From contig NZ_JAKIKX010000013.1 of the NCBI RefSeq assembly GCF_023283925.1, positions 1-64,000 on the forward strand: 64,000 nucleotides of DNA, in the 5' to 3' direction. The position numbers were made by a program, and so were the translations under genes. The notes below the pieces were generated by a model that was given only the letters and a program-made list of their open reading frames with translations, ran no database searches and was not told the origin of the DNA. This DNA is from Shewanella marisflavi. Lineage in GTDB: Bacteria > Pseudomonadota > Gammaproteobacteria > Enterobacterales > Shewanellaceae. Shown here in pieces: positions 34,512 through 43,052 of this stretch (positions within the stretch are counted from its first letter, which is position 1; the number at the start of each line of letters is the position of its first letter).

Positions 34512-35281
34512 GCGCGTTAAAAACCTCGTCTCAGGAGCATAGCGGTATCTACACAGGTCAGGTGCGTCATCGCCGCTTTGGCGAGGTTGAGCATGCCTTT
34601 CAATATCGCCTCTTCATGATGGGGCTGGACCTTGATGAACTGCCAGCGCTCACCCAGCGGAGTCGGTTGTTTGGCACAGACTGGTTCAATCCCATTCGAT
34701 TTAATGAAAAAGATTACCTCAAAAATGAACCTGGCAGCTTAAAGCAACGTATTGGTCACAAAGTCAGAGCATTAGGTGGTAGTTGGCAGGAGAGTAACCG
34801 GGTGTTGATGTTAGCCCAGTGCCGCTGCTTAGGGATCTATTTCAGCCCGATTAATTTCTACTTCTGCTATGACGAGCAAGACAGTTGTGAGTATATGTTG
34901 GCCGAAGTGAGTAATACGCCTTGGAATCAAAGGCATTACTACTTGTTGAGGTTAGATGGCGAGATGAAGATAAAGAAGGCTTTTCATGTGTCGCCCTTTA
35001 TGGAGATGGAGATGACCTATCATTGGCGCGTCTCCCCCCCTTCAGCTAAGGCCTTAGTGCATATCGAGAATCACAAAGAGCATAAGGTGTTCGACGCGAC
35101 CATGGCGCTGACCAGAGAGGCAATAAACCAGAAGAGTTTGTTGCGTACCTGGATAAGCATACCGTCCATGACGGTGAAAATGGTCGCTGGGATCTACTGG
35201 CAGGCGCTCAAGCTGTATCTTAAGCGGGTGCCTTTTATTTCCCATCCAGATACGGACGGCGCCAGTGGTTCAATAAAATAG
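34508..35281 (+). CDS. DUF1365 protein
   Basis: 257 residues. It begins with the typical IYTGQVRHRRFGEVEHAFQYRLFM and contains NPIRFNEKDY, SPINFYFCYD, EVSNTPWNQRHYY and AFHVSPFMEMEMTYHW, the conserved blocks of DUF1365. The family has no established biochemistry; it nearly always lies beside amine-oxidase-like and CFA-synthase-like genes, and in Rhodobacter the corresponding operon belongs to the RpoE-ChrR regulon. No signal peptide. Translationally coupled to the upstream gene. Confidence 0.92.
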   Translation: MSALKTSSQEHSGIYTGQVRHRRFGEVEHAFQYRLFMMGLDLDELPALTQRSRLFGTDWFNPIRFNEKDYLKNEPGSLKQRIGHKVRALGGSWQESNRVLMLAQCRCLGIYFSPINFYFCYDEQDSCEYMLAEVSNTPWNQRHYYLLRLDGEMKIKKAFHVSPFMEMEMTYHWRVSPPSAKALVHIENHKEHKVFDATMALTREAINQKSLLRTWISIPSMTVKMVAGIYWQALKLYLKRVPFISHPDTDGASGSIK

Positions 35282-35370
35282 CGACGGCCAGAGTTAGCGA
35301 GAACGACTAGCCAGTGTTAGCCAAAACCAATAGTCACAATGTGACGGTATTTTCAGTTAGCGAGGGAGAA

Positions 35371-36651
35371 ATGGAACAGATAGTCAAACAAGAAAACGGT
35401 GTAAGGCCTCGCGGCGCGGCAATCTCTGTTGGCACCAACAACAAGTATCGTAATTTGGTGATCCGATTACTGGGTGAACTTGACAATGCTAGCCTTGAGC
35501 TTATTGAAGGCGATAATCATCTGGTACTTGGCGACCGTGAGGCGCCCCTAAACGCCCAACTTGTGGTGCATGACCCGCGATTTTACCGGGATGTGATACA
35601 AGGTGGCAGTATTGGCGCCGCCGAGGCTTTTCTCGATGGTAAATGGACTAGCCCTAATTTAACGGCTGTGATTCAGGTGATGGCTCGCAACCAGGCGAAG
35701 TTGGATGCTATCGAAACTAAAATGGCCTGGCTGACCCGGGTCAAAAACCTGTTCTTGAGACGAAAAAACCTCAATACCGAAACTGGATCTAAGCGCAACA
35801 TCCTGGCTCACTACGACATAGGTAACGAGCTTTACGAGCGTTTTCTTGATGATTCTATGCTCTATTCTTGCGCCCTCTACAGCGAATCTGCTCAGTCCCT
35901 CGCCCAGGCGCAGCAAAACAAGCTGCAAACCATCTGCGACAAATTAGAGCTTAAGCGTGGCGATCATGTAGTGGAGATAGGCACGGGATGGGGCGCGCTA
36001 GCGATCTTTATGGCACAGGAATATGGCTGCCGCGTCACCACCACAACCATCTCAGATGCTCAATATCAGTTTGCCAAGGCGCGTATTGAAAAGCTTGGGT
36101 TGACTGGGCAGGTAACCTTGCTAAAGCAAGACTATCGCCGCCTGTCTGGCAAGTATGACAAGCTGGTCTCAATCGAGATGATTGAGGCTGTAGGTCATGA
36201 ATATCTGGGGACTTTCTTTTCCACTTGCTCCAAGCTGCTTAAGGAAGATGGCAAGATGTTGATTCAGGCCATTACTATCAGCGATGGGCGTTACGAGAAA
36301 TACCGTAAAGGGGTCGACTTCATTCAGAAGTATATTTTCCCCGGAGGTTGCCTGCCGTCGGTAGCCGTGATGGGCGAGCATATTGCTGCGCGTACCGACA
36401 TGGTGATCTGTGACTTGCAAGATATTGGTCTGCATTATGCCCGAACCCTTAATGACTGGCGTCAGGCATTTGAGCAGGCTTGGCCCGAGCTTAACGCCTT
36501 GGGTTATGACGATAACTTTAAGCGCCTATGGCTATTTTACTTCTGCTATTGCGAAGGGGCGTTTAAGGAGCGGGTAATTGCGACTCATCATCTGGTAGCG
36601 CGCAAGCCTAGATATAAGGGACTGCAGGATGAAAGCGTTCTGGCTTATTAA
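35371..36651 (+). CDS. cfa: Cyclopropane-fatty-acyl-phospholipid synthase-family methyltransferase
   Basis: 426 residues from ATG 35371, which has GCGAGGGAG right before it; an in-frame GTG at 35314 would add 19 weak residues. A lipid-binding N-terminal domain is followed by the SAM methyltransferase: HYDIGNELYERFLDDSMLYSC, SAM site VVEIGTGWGALA, SIEMIEAVGHEY and FIQKYIFPGG. It transfers methyl or methylene to unsaturated phospholipid acyl chains. In this ECF/ChrR context the enzyme may be a stress-type acyl methylase (as in furan or methyl fatty acid synthesis) rather than a housekeeping Cfa; the sequence alone does not decide. Confidence 0.9.
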   Translation: MEQIVKQENGVRPRGAAISVGTNNKYRNLVIRLLGELDNASLELIEGDNHLVLGDREAPLNAQLVVHDPRFYRDVIQGGSIGAAEAFLDGKWTSPNLTAVIQVMARNQAKLDAIETKMAWLTRVKNLFLRRKNLNTETGSKRNILAHYDIGNELYERFLDDSMLYSCALYSESAQSLAQAQQNKLQTICDKLELKRGDHVVEIGTGWGALAIFMAQEYGCRVTTTTISDAQYQFAKARIEKLGLTGQVTLLKQDYRRLSGKYDKLVSIEMIEAVGHEYLGTFFSTCSKLLKEDGKMLIQAITISDGRYEKYRKGVDFIQKYIFPGGCLPSVAVMGEHIAARTDMVICDLQDIGLHYARTLNDWRQAFEQAWPELNALGYDDNFKRLWLFYFCYCEGAFKERVIATHHLVARKPRYKGLQDESVLAY

Positions 36652-37144
36652 TCTTGGCTTGTTCCAGCTTGCCTGGTGGTCGGCGGCATTACTGACCGAG
36701 TCGGCCAGCTATATCATCGCTGGGCTGATTGTACTGCACTGTCTGTTGTCGCCCAGTTTAAAAGCGGATCTCAGATTAATGGCGCTGCTGCCTCTTGGAC
36801 TCCTGGTGGATGGTGGACTCATTGCGCTTGGCGTGTTTAGAGGTCTAGAGTCGGCGTTTCCGCTCTGGCTTGTCTTGCTCTGGGTTATCTTCCTGATGAG
36901 TCTTAATCACAGTCTCAGGCCCTTGTCGCGGCTGGGACTGCCATGGCTGATGCTTATCGGCGCTTTTGGCGGGGCGGGCAGTTATTGGGCCGGCCTCAAC
37001 CTTGGCGCGTTAGCCTCTGGGCAGTCTGATCTTAATTTTTGGTTGATCGCAGCGCCGGTTTGGGCCGTGATTTTTCCTTTGTTGTTTTGGGGGCAGGGGC
37101 TCTTATCGGCCCAGCAAGCTAAGGCTAACAAGGTCATCAAGTGA
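36629..37144 (+). CDS. DUF2878 membrane protein
   Basis: 171 residues, almost entirely hydrophobic with five or six predicted helices; features include LLVDGGLIALGVF and LPWLMLIGAFGGAGSYWAGLNLGA, typical of DUF2878. Function unknown. It overlaps the end of the CFA-synthase-like gene by 23 bases and precedes the chalcone-isomerase-like gene by 8 bases, so it is a fixed member of the lipid block. A role in moving or anchoring modified lipids is conceivable but unproven. Confidence 0.88.
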   Translation: MKAFWLINLGLFQLAWWSAALLTESASYIIAGLIVLHCLLSPSLKADLRLMALLPLGLLVDGGLIALGVFRGLESAFPLWLVLLWVIFLMSLNHSLRPLSRLGLPWLMLIGAFGGAGSYWAGLNLGALASGQSDLNFWLIAAPVWAVIFPLLFWGQGLLSAQQAKANKVIK

Positions 37145-37152
37145 GGTGAGTC

Positions 37153-37641
37153 ATGGGCAAATATTTATTGCTACTACTCTTTAGTCTGAGCGCTCAGGCC
37201 GCTGATCTCGATAGGTTGCACAAGATAGGTAGCGGCGAGATGCAGTTTATGTTTTGGACCTTATATCGCGCCGAGCTCTACGGCGCAGAGCCGGATTATC
37301 AAGCCGCCGGTGATAAGGCGCTGCGGATCAATTACTACCGCGACATCGACAATGATGCGCTTATTGAGGCCACCATAGACCAGTGGCGTCACTTGGGTTA
37401 CTCAGATGAGCAGATAGTGCGTTGGCAAGCACATATTCAGGGGCTGTGGCCAGATGTGCGTCAGGGAGACAGCCTGACGTTATGGGTCAACACCCAGGGT
37501 GACAGTCATTTTTACTTTGGCGACAAGAAACTGGGGCAGATCCAGGATCAGACCTTTGGCGAAGCGTTTCTTTCCATCTGGTTATCTGAACGCACTTCGG
37601 AGCCAGAACTAAGACAAGGCCTATTGGGATTAAGACAATGA
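37153..37641 (+). CDS. Chalcone isomerase-like exported protein
   Basis: 162 residues with a signal peptide ending around SAQAAD (residue 16-17). The remainder matches the chalcone-isomerase-like fold: FMFWTLYRAELYG, ALRINYYRDIDNDALIEAT and TLWVNTQGDSHFYFGDKKLG. In bacteria such proteins probably bind fatty acids in the periplasm rather than isomerise chalcones. This fits its position in a lipid-modification operon. Its stop overlaps the DUF3833 start by four bases. Confidence 0.85.
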   Translation: MGKYLLLLLFSLSAQAADLDRLHKIGSGEMQFMFWTLYRAELYGAEPDYQAAGDKALRINYYRDIDNDALIEATIDQWRHLGYSDEQIVRWQAHIQGLWPDVRQGDSLTLWVNTQGDSHFYFGDKKLGQIQDQTFGEAFLSIWLSERTSEPELRQGLLGLRQ

Positions 37642-38168
37642 AAAAATTTGTTTTAGCATGTTTGCTGTTTCCTATGTTGCTGCTTGGTGGCTGCGGTAGT
37701 GCATCTTTAGAGGACTACAGTGATACCTCTCCAGCCTTGCATCTCGATGAGTTTTTCGACGGTAAGCTAACGGCCTATGGCATAGTACTTGACCGGTCCG
37801 GTACCCTGTTAAGACGTTTCGAAGTGGATATCTTGGCTCACTGGCAAGGCGAAAAGGGAGAGATAAAGGAGTGGTTTCTGTTTGATGATGGTGAGAAGAC
37901 TCAGCGCACCTGGCAGTTAACCAAGCTTGATGAGAACTCCTATCAAGGGAGTGCTGAGGATGTTGTTGGCACAGCTTTCGGTCGCACCCGAGGCTCCGCC
38001 CTGTTTTGGCAATATGAACTTGAGATCCCGGTAGATGGTGAGATCTACCAGGTAACGCTAGACGATTGGATGTTTCTGCTCGATGACAAGCGCTTATTTA
38101 ACAAGACCGAAATGAGCAAGTTTGGCATTAAAGTGGGAGAAGTTATCCTGTATATCGAGAAGCACTAA
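37638..38168 (+). CDS. DUF3833 lipoprotein
   Basis: 176 residues. The lipoprotein signal ends in LLGGC with Cys19. The body shows the DUF3833 blocks HLDEFFDGKLTAYGIVLDRSG, RRFEVDILAHW and TLDDWMFLLDD. It is presumably anchored to the outer membrane facing the periplasm. Function unknown; it always closes this kind of sigma/ChrR-lipid operon. The start overlaps the previous stop (ATGA). No strong terminator is visible in the 255 bases that follow. Confidence 0.9.
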   Translation: MKKFVLACLLFPMLLLGGCGSASLEDYSDTSPALHLDEFFDGKLTAYGIVLDRSGTLLRRFEVDILAHWQGEKGEIKEWFLFDDGEKTQRTWQLTKLDENSYQGSAEDVVGTAFGRTRGSALFWQYELEIPVDGEIYQVTLDDWMFLLDDKRLFNKTEMSKFGIKVGEVILYIEKH

Positions 38169-38423
38169 AGTTAAACCTCTTTAAAGCTTGTCCTCTATTA
38201 ACCAATACACCGCTGTTTTAGTGTGAGTCTGGTTATCTAAACTGGCTCACTTCTACTAAGATAAAGACTTATGCTCTTTTAAATTGCCGTAATTAAATCC
38301 GTAAATTGACTTCATTACTCTAACTAGCACCAAGATAGTTGTTGAACTTAAGGGAGTGAGCATAGCACTTATTAGCACATACATTGTTTGCGCGACGATG
38401 TGACTCATAAGAGGCAGCTTAGT

Positions 38424-39809
38424 ATGAAAGGCTTACAACAATCTCAGGTGGACAGGTTTAAGGCTGAATTTAGTGGCGATGTTATTTTGCCCCAAGACAG
38501 CCATTACGATGAAGTGCGACAGATCTGGAATGGCATGATAGATCGAAAACCGGGAATGATAGCCCGATGCACTTCGCCAGACGATGTGGTCAAAGCCGTC
38601 AATTTCGGCAGAGAGCATCAATTACTCATCTCGGTTCGCGGCGGTGGACACAATATTGCGGGTAAGGCCTTGTGTGACGATGGCTTGATGATCGATCTGT
38701 CACTAATGAAACAGGTCAAGGTCGATCCCGACAAACAAGTGGCTTGGGTTGAGCCGGGCTGTACGCTTGAAGATGTGGACAGTGCCACACAAAAACATGG
38801 CCTGGCGACACCTGTGGGGATTAATTCCACCACAGGGATTGCAGGATTAACTTTAGGTGGCGGTTTTGGCTGGTTAAGCCGCAAGTTTGGTATGACTGTC
38901 GATAACCTGATCTCTGCCAATGTGGTGACCGCCGATGGAAAACAGCATGTTGCTAGTCAAGCCAGCGAGCCAGAGCTCTTCTGGGGACTTCGTGGTGGTG
39001 GCGGTAATTTCGGCATAGTCACTCAATTTGAGTTTAAACTGCACCCTGTGGGGCCTGACCTCCTCAGTGGCTTGATTGTATATCCCTTCGAACAGGCAAA
39101 ATCAGTTATCAGCCAGTTTGCCAACTTTACCGCTAGCGCACCTGACGATTTGAGTGTCTGGATGGTGGCACGTAAGGCGCCGCCACTGCCATTTTTACCC
39201 GAAGCGGTACATGGAAAAGAAGTGGTCGTGCTGGCGATATGCTATGCCGGCGATCCCGCGGAAGGTGAAAAGTTGATCGCACCGCTTCGTCAATTTGGCA
39301 CACCTGTCGGTGAGCATGTTGGCGTACAACCCTTTGCCGCCTGGCAGCAAGCCTTCGACCCCTTATTGACGCCTGGCGCACGTAATTACTGGAAATCCCA
39401 CAATTTTACCGATCTTAGTGAAGCGGCTATCGATACGGCCATTGAATATGCCGGCACCCTGCCCACAGATCAGTGTGAGATCTTTATCGCCTCTATAGGT
39501 TGTGCTACTTGCCTGCCTGCTGCCGATGCCATGGCGTATTCGGCCCGTGATGCTCAGTACGTGTTAAATGTGCATGTTCGCTGGGAGTCTGCCGATGATG
39601 ATAAACGCTGTATCGCCTGGGCGCGGGAGTTTTTTGATAAGACCAAACCTTTTGCCAGCGGCGGCGCCTACATCAACTTCCTGACCGATGATGAAACCGA
39701 TCGCACCGAGGCAGCTTATGGTGAAACCTATGGGCGTTTGCAGCAACTGAAGAAGCAGTACGATCCGAACAATCTATTTAGGGTGAATCAGAACATTAAA
39801 CCCGCTTAA
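38424..39809 (+). CDS. FAD-linked (berberine-bridge type) oxidoreductase
   Basis: 461 residues from ATG 38424, with AGAGG about 9 bases upstream; an in-frame TTG at 38388 is less likely. The PCMH-type FAD domain has SVRGGGHNIAGKAL with His76, the position of covalent flavin attachment in this family, followed by TGIAGLTLGGGFGWLSRKFG. The cysteine used for a second covalent bond in bicovalent members is absent at the usual place. The C-terminal berberine-bridge segment ends YDPNNLFRVNQNI. It oxidises an alcohol or sugar; substrate unknown. No clear export signal. Confidence 0.88.
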   Translation: MKGLQQSQVDRFKAEFSGDVILPQDSHYDEVRQIWNGMIDRKPGMIARCTSPDDVVKAVNFGREHQLLISVRGGGHNIAGKALCDDGLMIDLSLMKQVKVDPDKQVAWVEPGCTLEDVDSATQKHGLATPVGINSTTGIAGLTLGGGFGWLSRKFGMTVDNLISANVVTADGKQHVASQASEPELFWGLRGGGGNFGIVTQFEFKLHPVGPDLLSGLIVYPFEQAKSVISQFANFTASAPDDLSVWMVARKAPPLPFLPEAVHGKEVVVLAICYAGDPAEGEKLIAPLRQFGTPVGEHVGVQPFAAWQQAFDPLLTPGARNYWKSHNFTDLSEAAIDTAIEYAGTLPTDQCEIFIASIGCATCLPAADAMAYSARDAQYVLNVHVRWESADDDKRCIAWAREFFDKTKPFASGGAYINFLTDDETDRTEAAYGETYGRLQQLKKQYDPNNLFRVNQNIKPA

Positions 39810-39836
39810 ATCGTGCCTTTGTGACTGAACCAGAAA

Positions 39837-39864
39837 CCAAGTGCCAATCTAACTGGCTACTTGG
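39837..39864. terminator. Hairpin between convergent genes
   Basis: CCAAGT-GCCA pairs with TGGC-T-ACTTGG around a 7-base loop, between the FAD oxidase and yecM ends. There is no strong T-run; probably a shared, modest terminator. Just beside it, the yecM stop lies in two copies of an 8-base unit (AGCTAAAT on the minus strand). Confidence 0.5.
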
Positions 39865-39881
39865 CTTCTATGGTGATTTAG

Positions 39882-40448
39882 CTATTTAGCTTCTGAGGCG
39901 ATAACCGTTTTAATGCCGTGGGGATGAACCTTAATGCAGAGATGTCCTCGTTTGAAGGCGATAGTGGGGTTTGGCAGGCGCTCGTGCTGTCCCTTTGGCG
40001 AGCTCATTTTCACCTTAATCTCTGTTTCCTGAGCCAGCACAGGGGCGAGTGTTGGCACCCGCTCGAGTAGCTGCTCACGCAGTGTTTCAATGCTGGTCGC
40101 ACCGCCAGGCAGCACCAGTTCGATATGCTCCCAACTCTCCATAGGGTACGCTTTGTCGCCAGGATAGGGCAGTTCGACACACTCGATGGATAACTCGCCT
40201 AACTGCATTGGTTCGGAAAGTTCGAAGATTAAAATAGGACGGCCATTGATGAGGTTGTTTGAGATCAACTGCCCCCGCTGCAGAAAATAATCTCGCAGTT
40301 CATCTGCGGCAGCATTGCTGTTTACCCGAATTGCCACATGATCGCAACTTAAGTCATTTAGTCCTAAATTTGCGATAAAATTCTGAATCTGTTGTGAAAA
40401 ATCCGCCCAATTTTGAACGAGCTGACTTGTTATGGTTTGATTTTGCAT
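39882..40448 (-). CDS. yecM: YecM-family VOC protein
   Basis: 188 residues, as in E. coli YecM. It carries the vicinal-oxygen-chelate-like blocks CDHVAIRVNS, GRPILIFELSEPM, IECVELPYPGDKAYP and SWEHIELVLPG, with conserved His and Glu residues suited to metal binding. Function is unknown; relatives are assumed to be isomerases or dioxygenase-like enzymes. It ends 12 bases... upstream neighbour is the predicted outer-membrane protein gene starting at 41432, with which it may be co-transcribed because only 12 bases separate them. Confidence 0.9.
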   Translation of the reverse strand: MQNQTITSQLVQNWADFSQQIQNFIANLGLNDLSCDHVAIRVNSNAAADELRDYFLQRGQLISNNLINGRPILIFELSEPMQLGELSIECVELPYPGDKAYPMESWEHIELVLPGGATSIETLREQLLERVPTLAPVLAQETEIKVKMSSPKGQHERLPNPTIAFKRGHLCIKVHPHGIKTVIASEAK

Positions 40449-40460
40449 TTTGCAGAAACC

Positions 40461-41432
40461 CTATTTGATTCTGTGTCTTAAAGAAAGCGTAAATGAGATA
40501 TCAGCACTGTTATCCATATTGAAGATATTTTCTAATATGACAAATTCTAGTGATGTTTTCTGCCAGTTATAACGATACCCAAGAACAATTTCGTTAGAGG
40601 GGTCAGAGATATCGGCAATGTTGCTCGCTGAGCCTTCATACCAATGATGTTCGAACATGAGTTCCTGATTGTCATCCAGGTCATATTGGTAACCGAATAG
40701 CATGGCAAAGGTGGTGTTACGATAGGGTAATTGGGCAAATACCTCTTCGTTGTGGCGATATGAAACCCCAAGGCTGGTGTAAATATGATGACTACGATTC
40801 TGATAGCTGTAGTTTAATTGAAGTCCCTGTTCGAATCTTGAGTCTTTAAAAGGGCCTGAGCCCACATGATTGTAATAGAGACTTCCCCCGACAGAGAGGC
40901 CGTGATGGGGAGTTTGGATAAGCTGATATTGAGCGTAGAAGCTGAATGCGCTGGATAAGGTTTCACCTTCAAAATCGGTCACCTTGATGCCGTATTCAGG
41001 AATAATAATGTTGTTTTGATTGTGCTTAATTTTATCTCGTCCGTTCGCATCGAGACCAAATAGTGTGTGAAATTTATCGGTGACATTATCCAAATGGTTA
41101 TTGGCGGAAAAATTCCAACGATATTGAATGTTTGCTTGCCATTTTTCCGTAAACTGCCATTTGGTGCCCATCAGTACACTATTTTGATAGTAGTCCGCAT
41201 GATATACCTCATTTTCAGCCCAAACACTGGAGCTCGTCGCCGAAACATAGAACTCTTTGGTTTGGTGCGCCAAACTGAAACCAGAACGCAATTGTGGCGA
41301 TAACGAATTAGATTGCAGTGGCGACTGGGCATAGGTCATTAATGGACCTAAATTTGTGGCGTTTGCCAGTGATAAGGCGGGGGTAAGCGCTGCTAAGGTG
41401 GCTAGGGTAATGATTTCATTTCTGAATGTCAT
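40461..41432 (-). CDS. Predicted outer-membrane beta-barrel protein (DUF3187-like)
   Basis: 323 residues. A signal peptide ends around SLANA (residue 25). The rest alternates hydrophobic and polar residues in strands rich in Tyr, Trp and aromatic ends, and the final residues LSLRHRIK resemble a barrel-terminating strand. The general pattern (GFSLAHQTKEFYVSATSSSVW, GIKVTDFEGETLSSAF) recalls DUF3187 proteins of marine gammaproteobacteria; that family name is tentative. Base composition is more AT-rich than neighbours. yecM follows after 12 bases. Confidence 0.7.
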   Translation of the reverse strand: MTFRNEIITLATLAALTPALSLANATNLGPLMTYAQSPLQSNSLSPQLRSGFSLAHQTKEFYVSATSSSVWAENEVYHADYYQNSVLMGTKWQFTEKWQANIQYRWNFSANNHLDNVTDKFHTLFGLDANGRDKIKHNQNNIIIPEYGIKVTDFEGETLSSAFSFYAQYQLIQTPHHGLSVGGSLYYNHVGSGPFKDSRFEQGLQLNYSYQNRSHHIYTSLGVSYRHNEEVFAQLPYRNTTFAMLFGYQYDLDDNQELMFEHHWYEGSASNIADISDPSNEIVLGYRYNWQKTSLEFVILENIFNMDNSADISFTLSLRHRIK

Positions 41433-41497
41433 TATACATACTCCTTAGGGCATGGTGGGGCGATTGCGAATGATGGTTATTAGATAAAGTTAACCGT

Positions 41498-42082
41498 TTA
41501 CGGCCAGATCTCTATGGGGGTGCCGGTATCGACGGCGCGCCACAGTTCGTCTATCTCTTCGTTCTTGATAGCGATGCAGCCGTCGGTCCAGTTGAGGCGC
41601 TGGGCTTCGTCCGGGGTGAGTGAGGAGTTAGGATTCTGGCCGTGGATCATGATCTGTCCACCGGGATCGATACCCAGGGCGGCGGCTCTGAGCTTGTCCT
41701 CATCATTTGGGTAGGAGATATGAATGGCGCGGTAGTAGGCGCTGTCGGCCTTTTTATAGTCAAGAATATAGCGACCTTCAGGGGTGCGCTGATCGCCCTC
41801 TTGTTGTTTGTGACCCACAGGGCGATCGCCCAGGGCTATCTTGTAACGTCTAACAACTTTACCTTGGCGCATCAATAGCATACTGGCTTCAGATTTATTG
41901 ACCACCACAAGATCGACCTTGCCCAGCTGGCTCTTGCTGGCACTGTGTGGTGAGCTCAAGCCACTCGATTGCGCCCAGGTAACCCCCACTGGGGCGAGCA
42001 GGCAAAGCAGCAGGAGTTGTTTAAAAAATGTCTGCATCATCTTGGTTCGGTAAAATAAAGCCACAACTTGGGTGTTCATCAT
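41498..42082 (-). CDS. Periplasmic L,D-transpeptidase (YkuD domain)
   Basis: 194 residues at most. A signal sequence (FFKQLLLLCLLAPVGVTWA) is followed by a YkuD domain with catalytic motif HGQNPN...TDGCIAI, in which the cysteine attacks a tetrapeptide stem. It would make 3-3 cross-links in peptidoglycan or attach or release lipoproteins. The start is uncertain: ATG 42082 and 42079 have AAGG close by, while ATG 42040 or 42037 would give a standard-length signal peptide. It is divergent from the ion-channel gene. Confidence 0.88.
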   Translation of the reverse strand: MMNTQVVALFYRTKMMQTFFKQLLLLCLLAPVGVTWAQSSGLSSPHSASKSQLGKVDLVVVNKSEASMLLMRQGKVVRRYKIALGDRPVGHKQQEGDQRTPEGRYILDYKKADSAYYRAIHISYPNDEDKLRAAALGIDPGGQIMIHGQNPNSSLTPDEAQRLNWTDGCIAIKNEEIDELWRAVDTGTPIEIWP

Positions 42083-42181
42083 ACCTTATTTTAGATTAAG
42101 CTGGATCGGTTAATTCGATGTTGCTGCCGGTGACATCTGGTATGCGCCTCTAGGCGAGAGTCATAAGGATTTTTGATTGCG

Positions 42182-43009
42182 ATGGACGATATCCCCGAAG
42201 AGACACTGAAACTAAAGCTAAGGCAGATCATCTTTGGTACAGACACAAAGGCGGGGCGGTATTTCGATATCAGCCTCATCGTCTGTATCGTGCTGAGTGT
42301 TGCCTTAGTATTTGTTGATACCATTGACAGTATTCACAGTCGTTATGGCGAGTGGATCCGTATCGCCGAGTGGTGCTTTACCGGCATCTTCACCATAGAG
42401 TACCTGCTCAGACTTTACTGCTCGGCTCAGCCGGTGCAATATGCCCGCAGCTTCTACGGCGTAGTGGACTTGCTCTCTATCTTGCCAAGTTATTTGGCGC
42501 TCCTTTTCCCTGGAGCCAGCTTTACCCTCGTTATTCGTGTGCTGCGTCTGTTTCGGATATTTCGAGTGCTTAAGCTGCTGCGCTATCTCAGTGAGGGGAA
42601 CCTCTTGCTGCGCGCCATGATGCAGTCGGGTCGCAAGGTGTTTCTGTTTTTCTTCTCTGTCAGCCTGATCGTCATGGTGCTCAGTGCCATCATGTATGTG
42701 GTGGAGGGGCCGGAGCATGGTTTCACCTCCATGCCTAAGTCGATTTACTGGACCATAGTGACCATCACTACAGTGGGTTATGGCGATATTACGCCGCAGA
42801 CCACTCTGGGGCAGGGGATAGCCGCGTTAACCATGCTGATCGGTTACTCAATTATCGCCATCCCTACAGGTATCTTGACCTCTGAGATCTCACAGGAGAT
42901 GGTGCGTAAGAAAGATCTGCGCCGTTGTAGCAACTGCCTTAAGATGGGACACGAAGTGTCAGCCCTCTACTGTGATAAGTGTGGCAGCGAACTGGAAACC
43001 GATCTTTAG
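42182..43009 (+). CDS. Voltage-gated-type potassium channel with C-terminal zinc ribbon
   Basis: 275 residues. Six transmembrane segments include an S4 helix with regularly spaced arginines (VIRVLRLFRIFRVLKLLRY, about 118-135) and a pore loop whose selectivity filter TVGYGD is at 197-202, indicating K+ selectivity. After S6 the C-terminus has Cys249, Cys252, Cys264 and Cys267 (CSNC, CDKC), a small zinc ribbon that could tie gating to metal or redox state. ATG 42182 is assumed; TTG 42173 lies only 3-4 bases from AAGGA, ATG about 12, so either may be used. Confidence 0.9.
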   Translation: MDDIPEETLKLKLRQIIFGTDTKAGRYFDISLIVCIVLSVALVFVDTIDSIHSRYGEWIRIAEWCFTGIFTIEYLLRLYCSAQPVQYARSFYGVVDLLSILPSYLALLFPGASFTLVIRVLRLFRIFRVLKLLRYLSEGNLLLRAMMQSGRKVFLFFFSVSLIVMVLSAIMYVVEGPEHGFTSMPKSIYWTIVTITTVGYGDITPQTTLGQGIAALTMLIGYSIIAIPTGILTSEISQEMVRKKDLRRCSNCLKMGHEVSALYCDKCGSELETDL

Positions 43010-43052
43010 AAGTTTTTGTCTGTGCCAATAGCCAAGGAATAACAATAGAATT

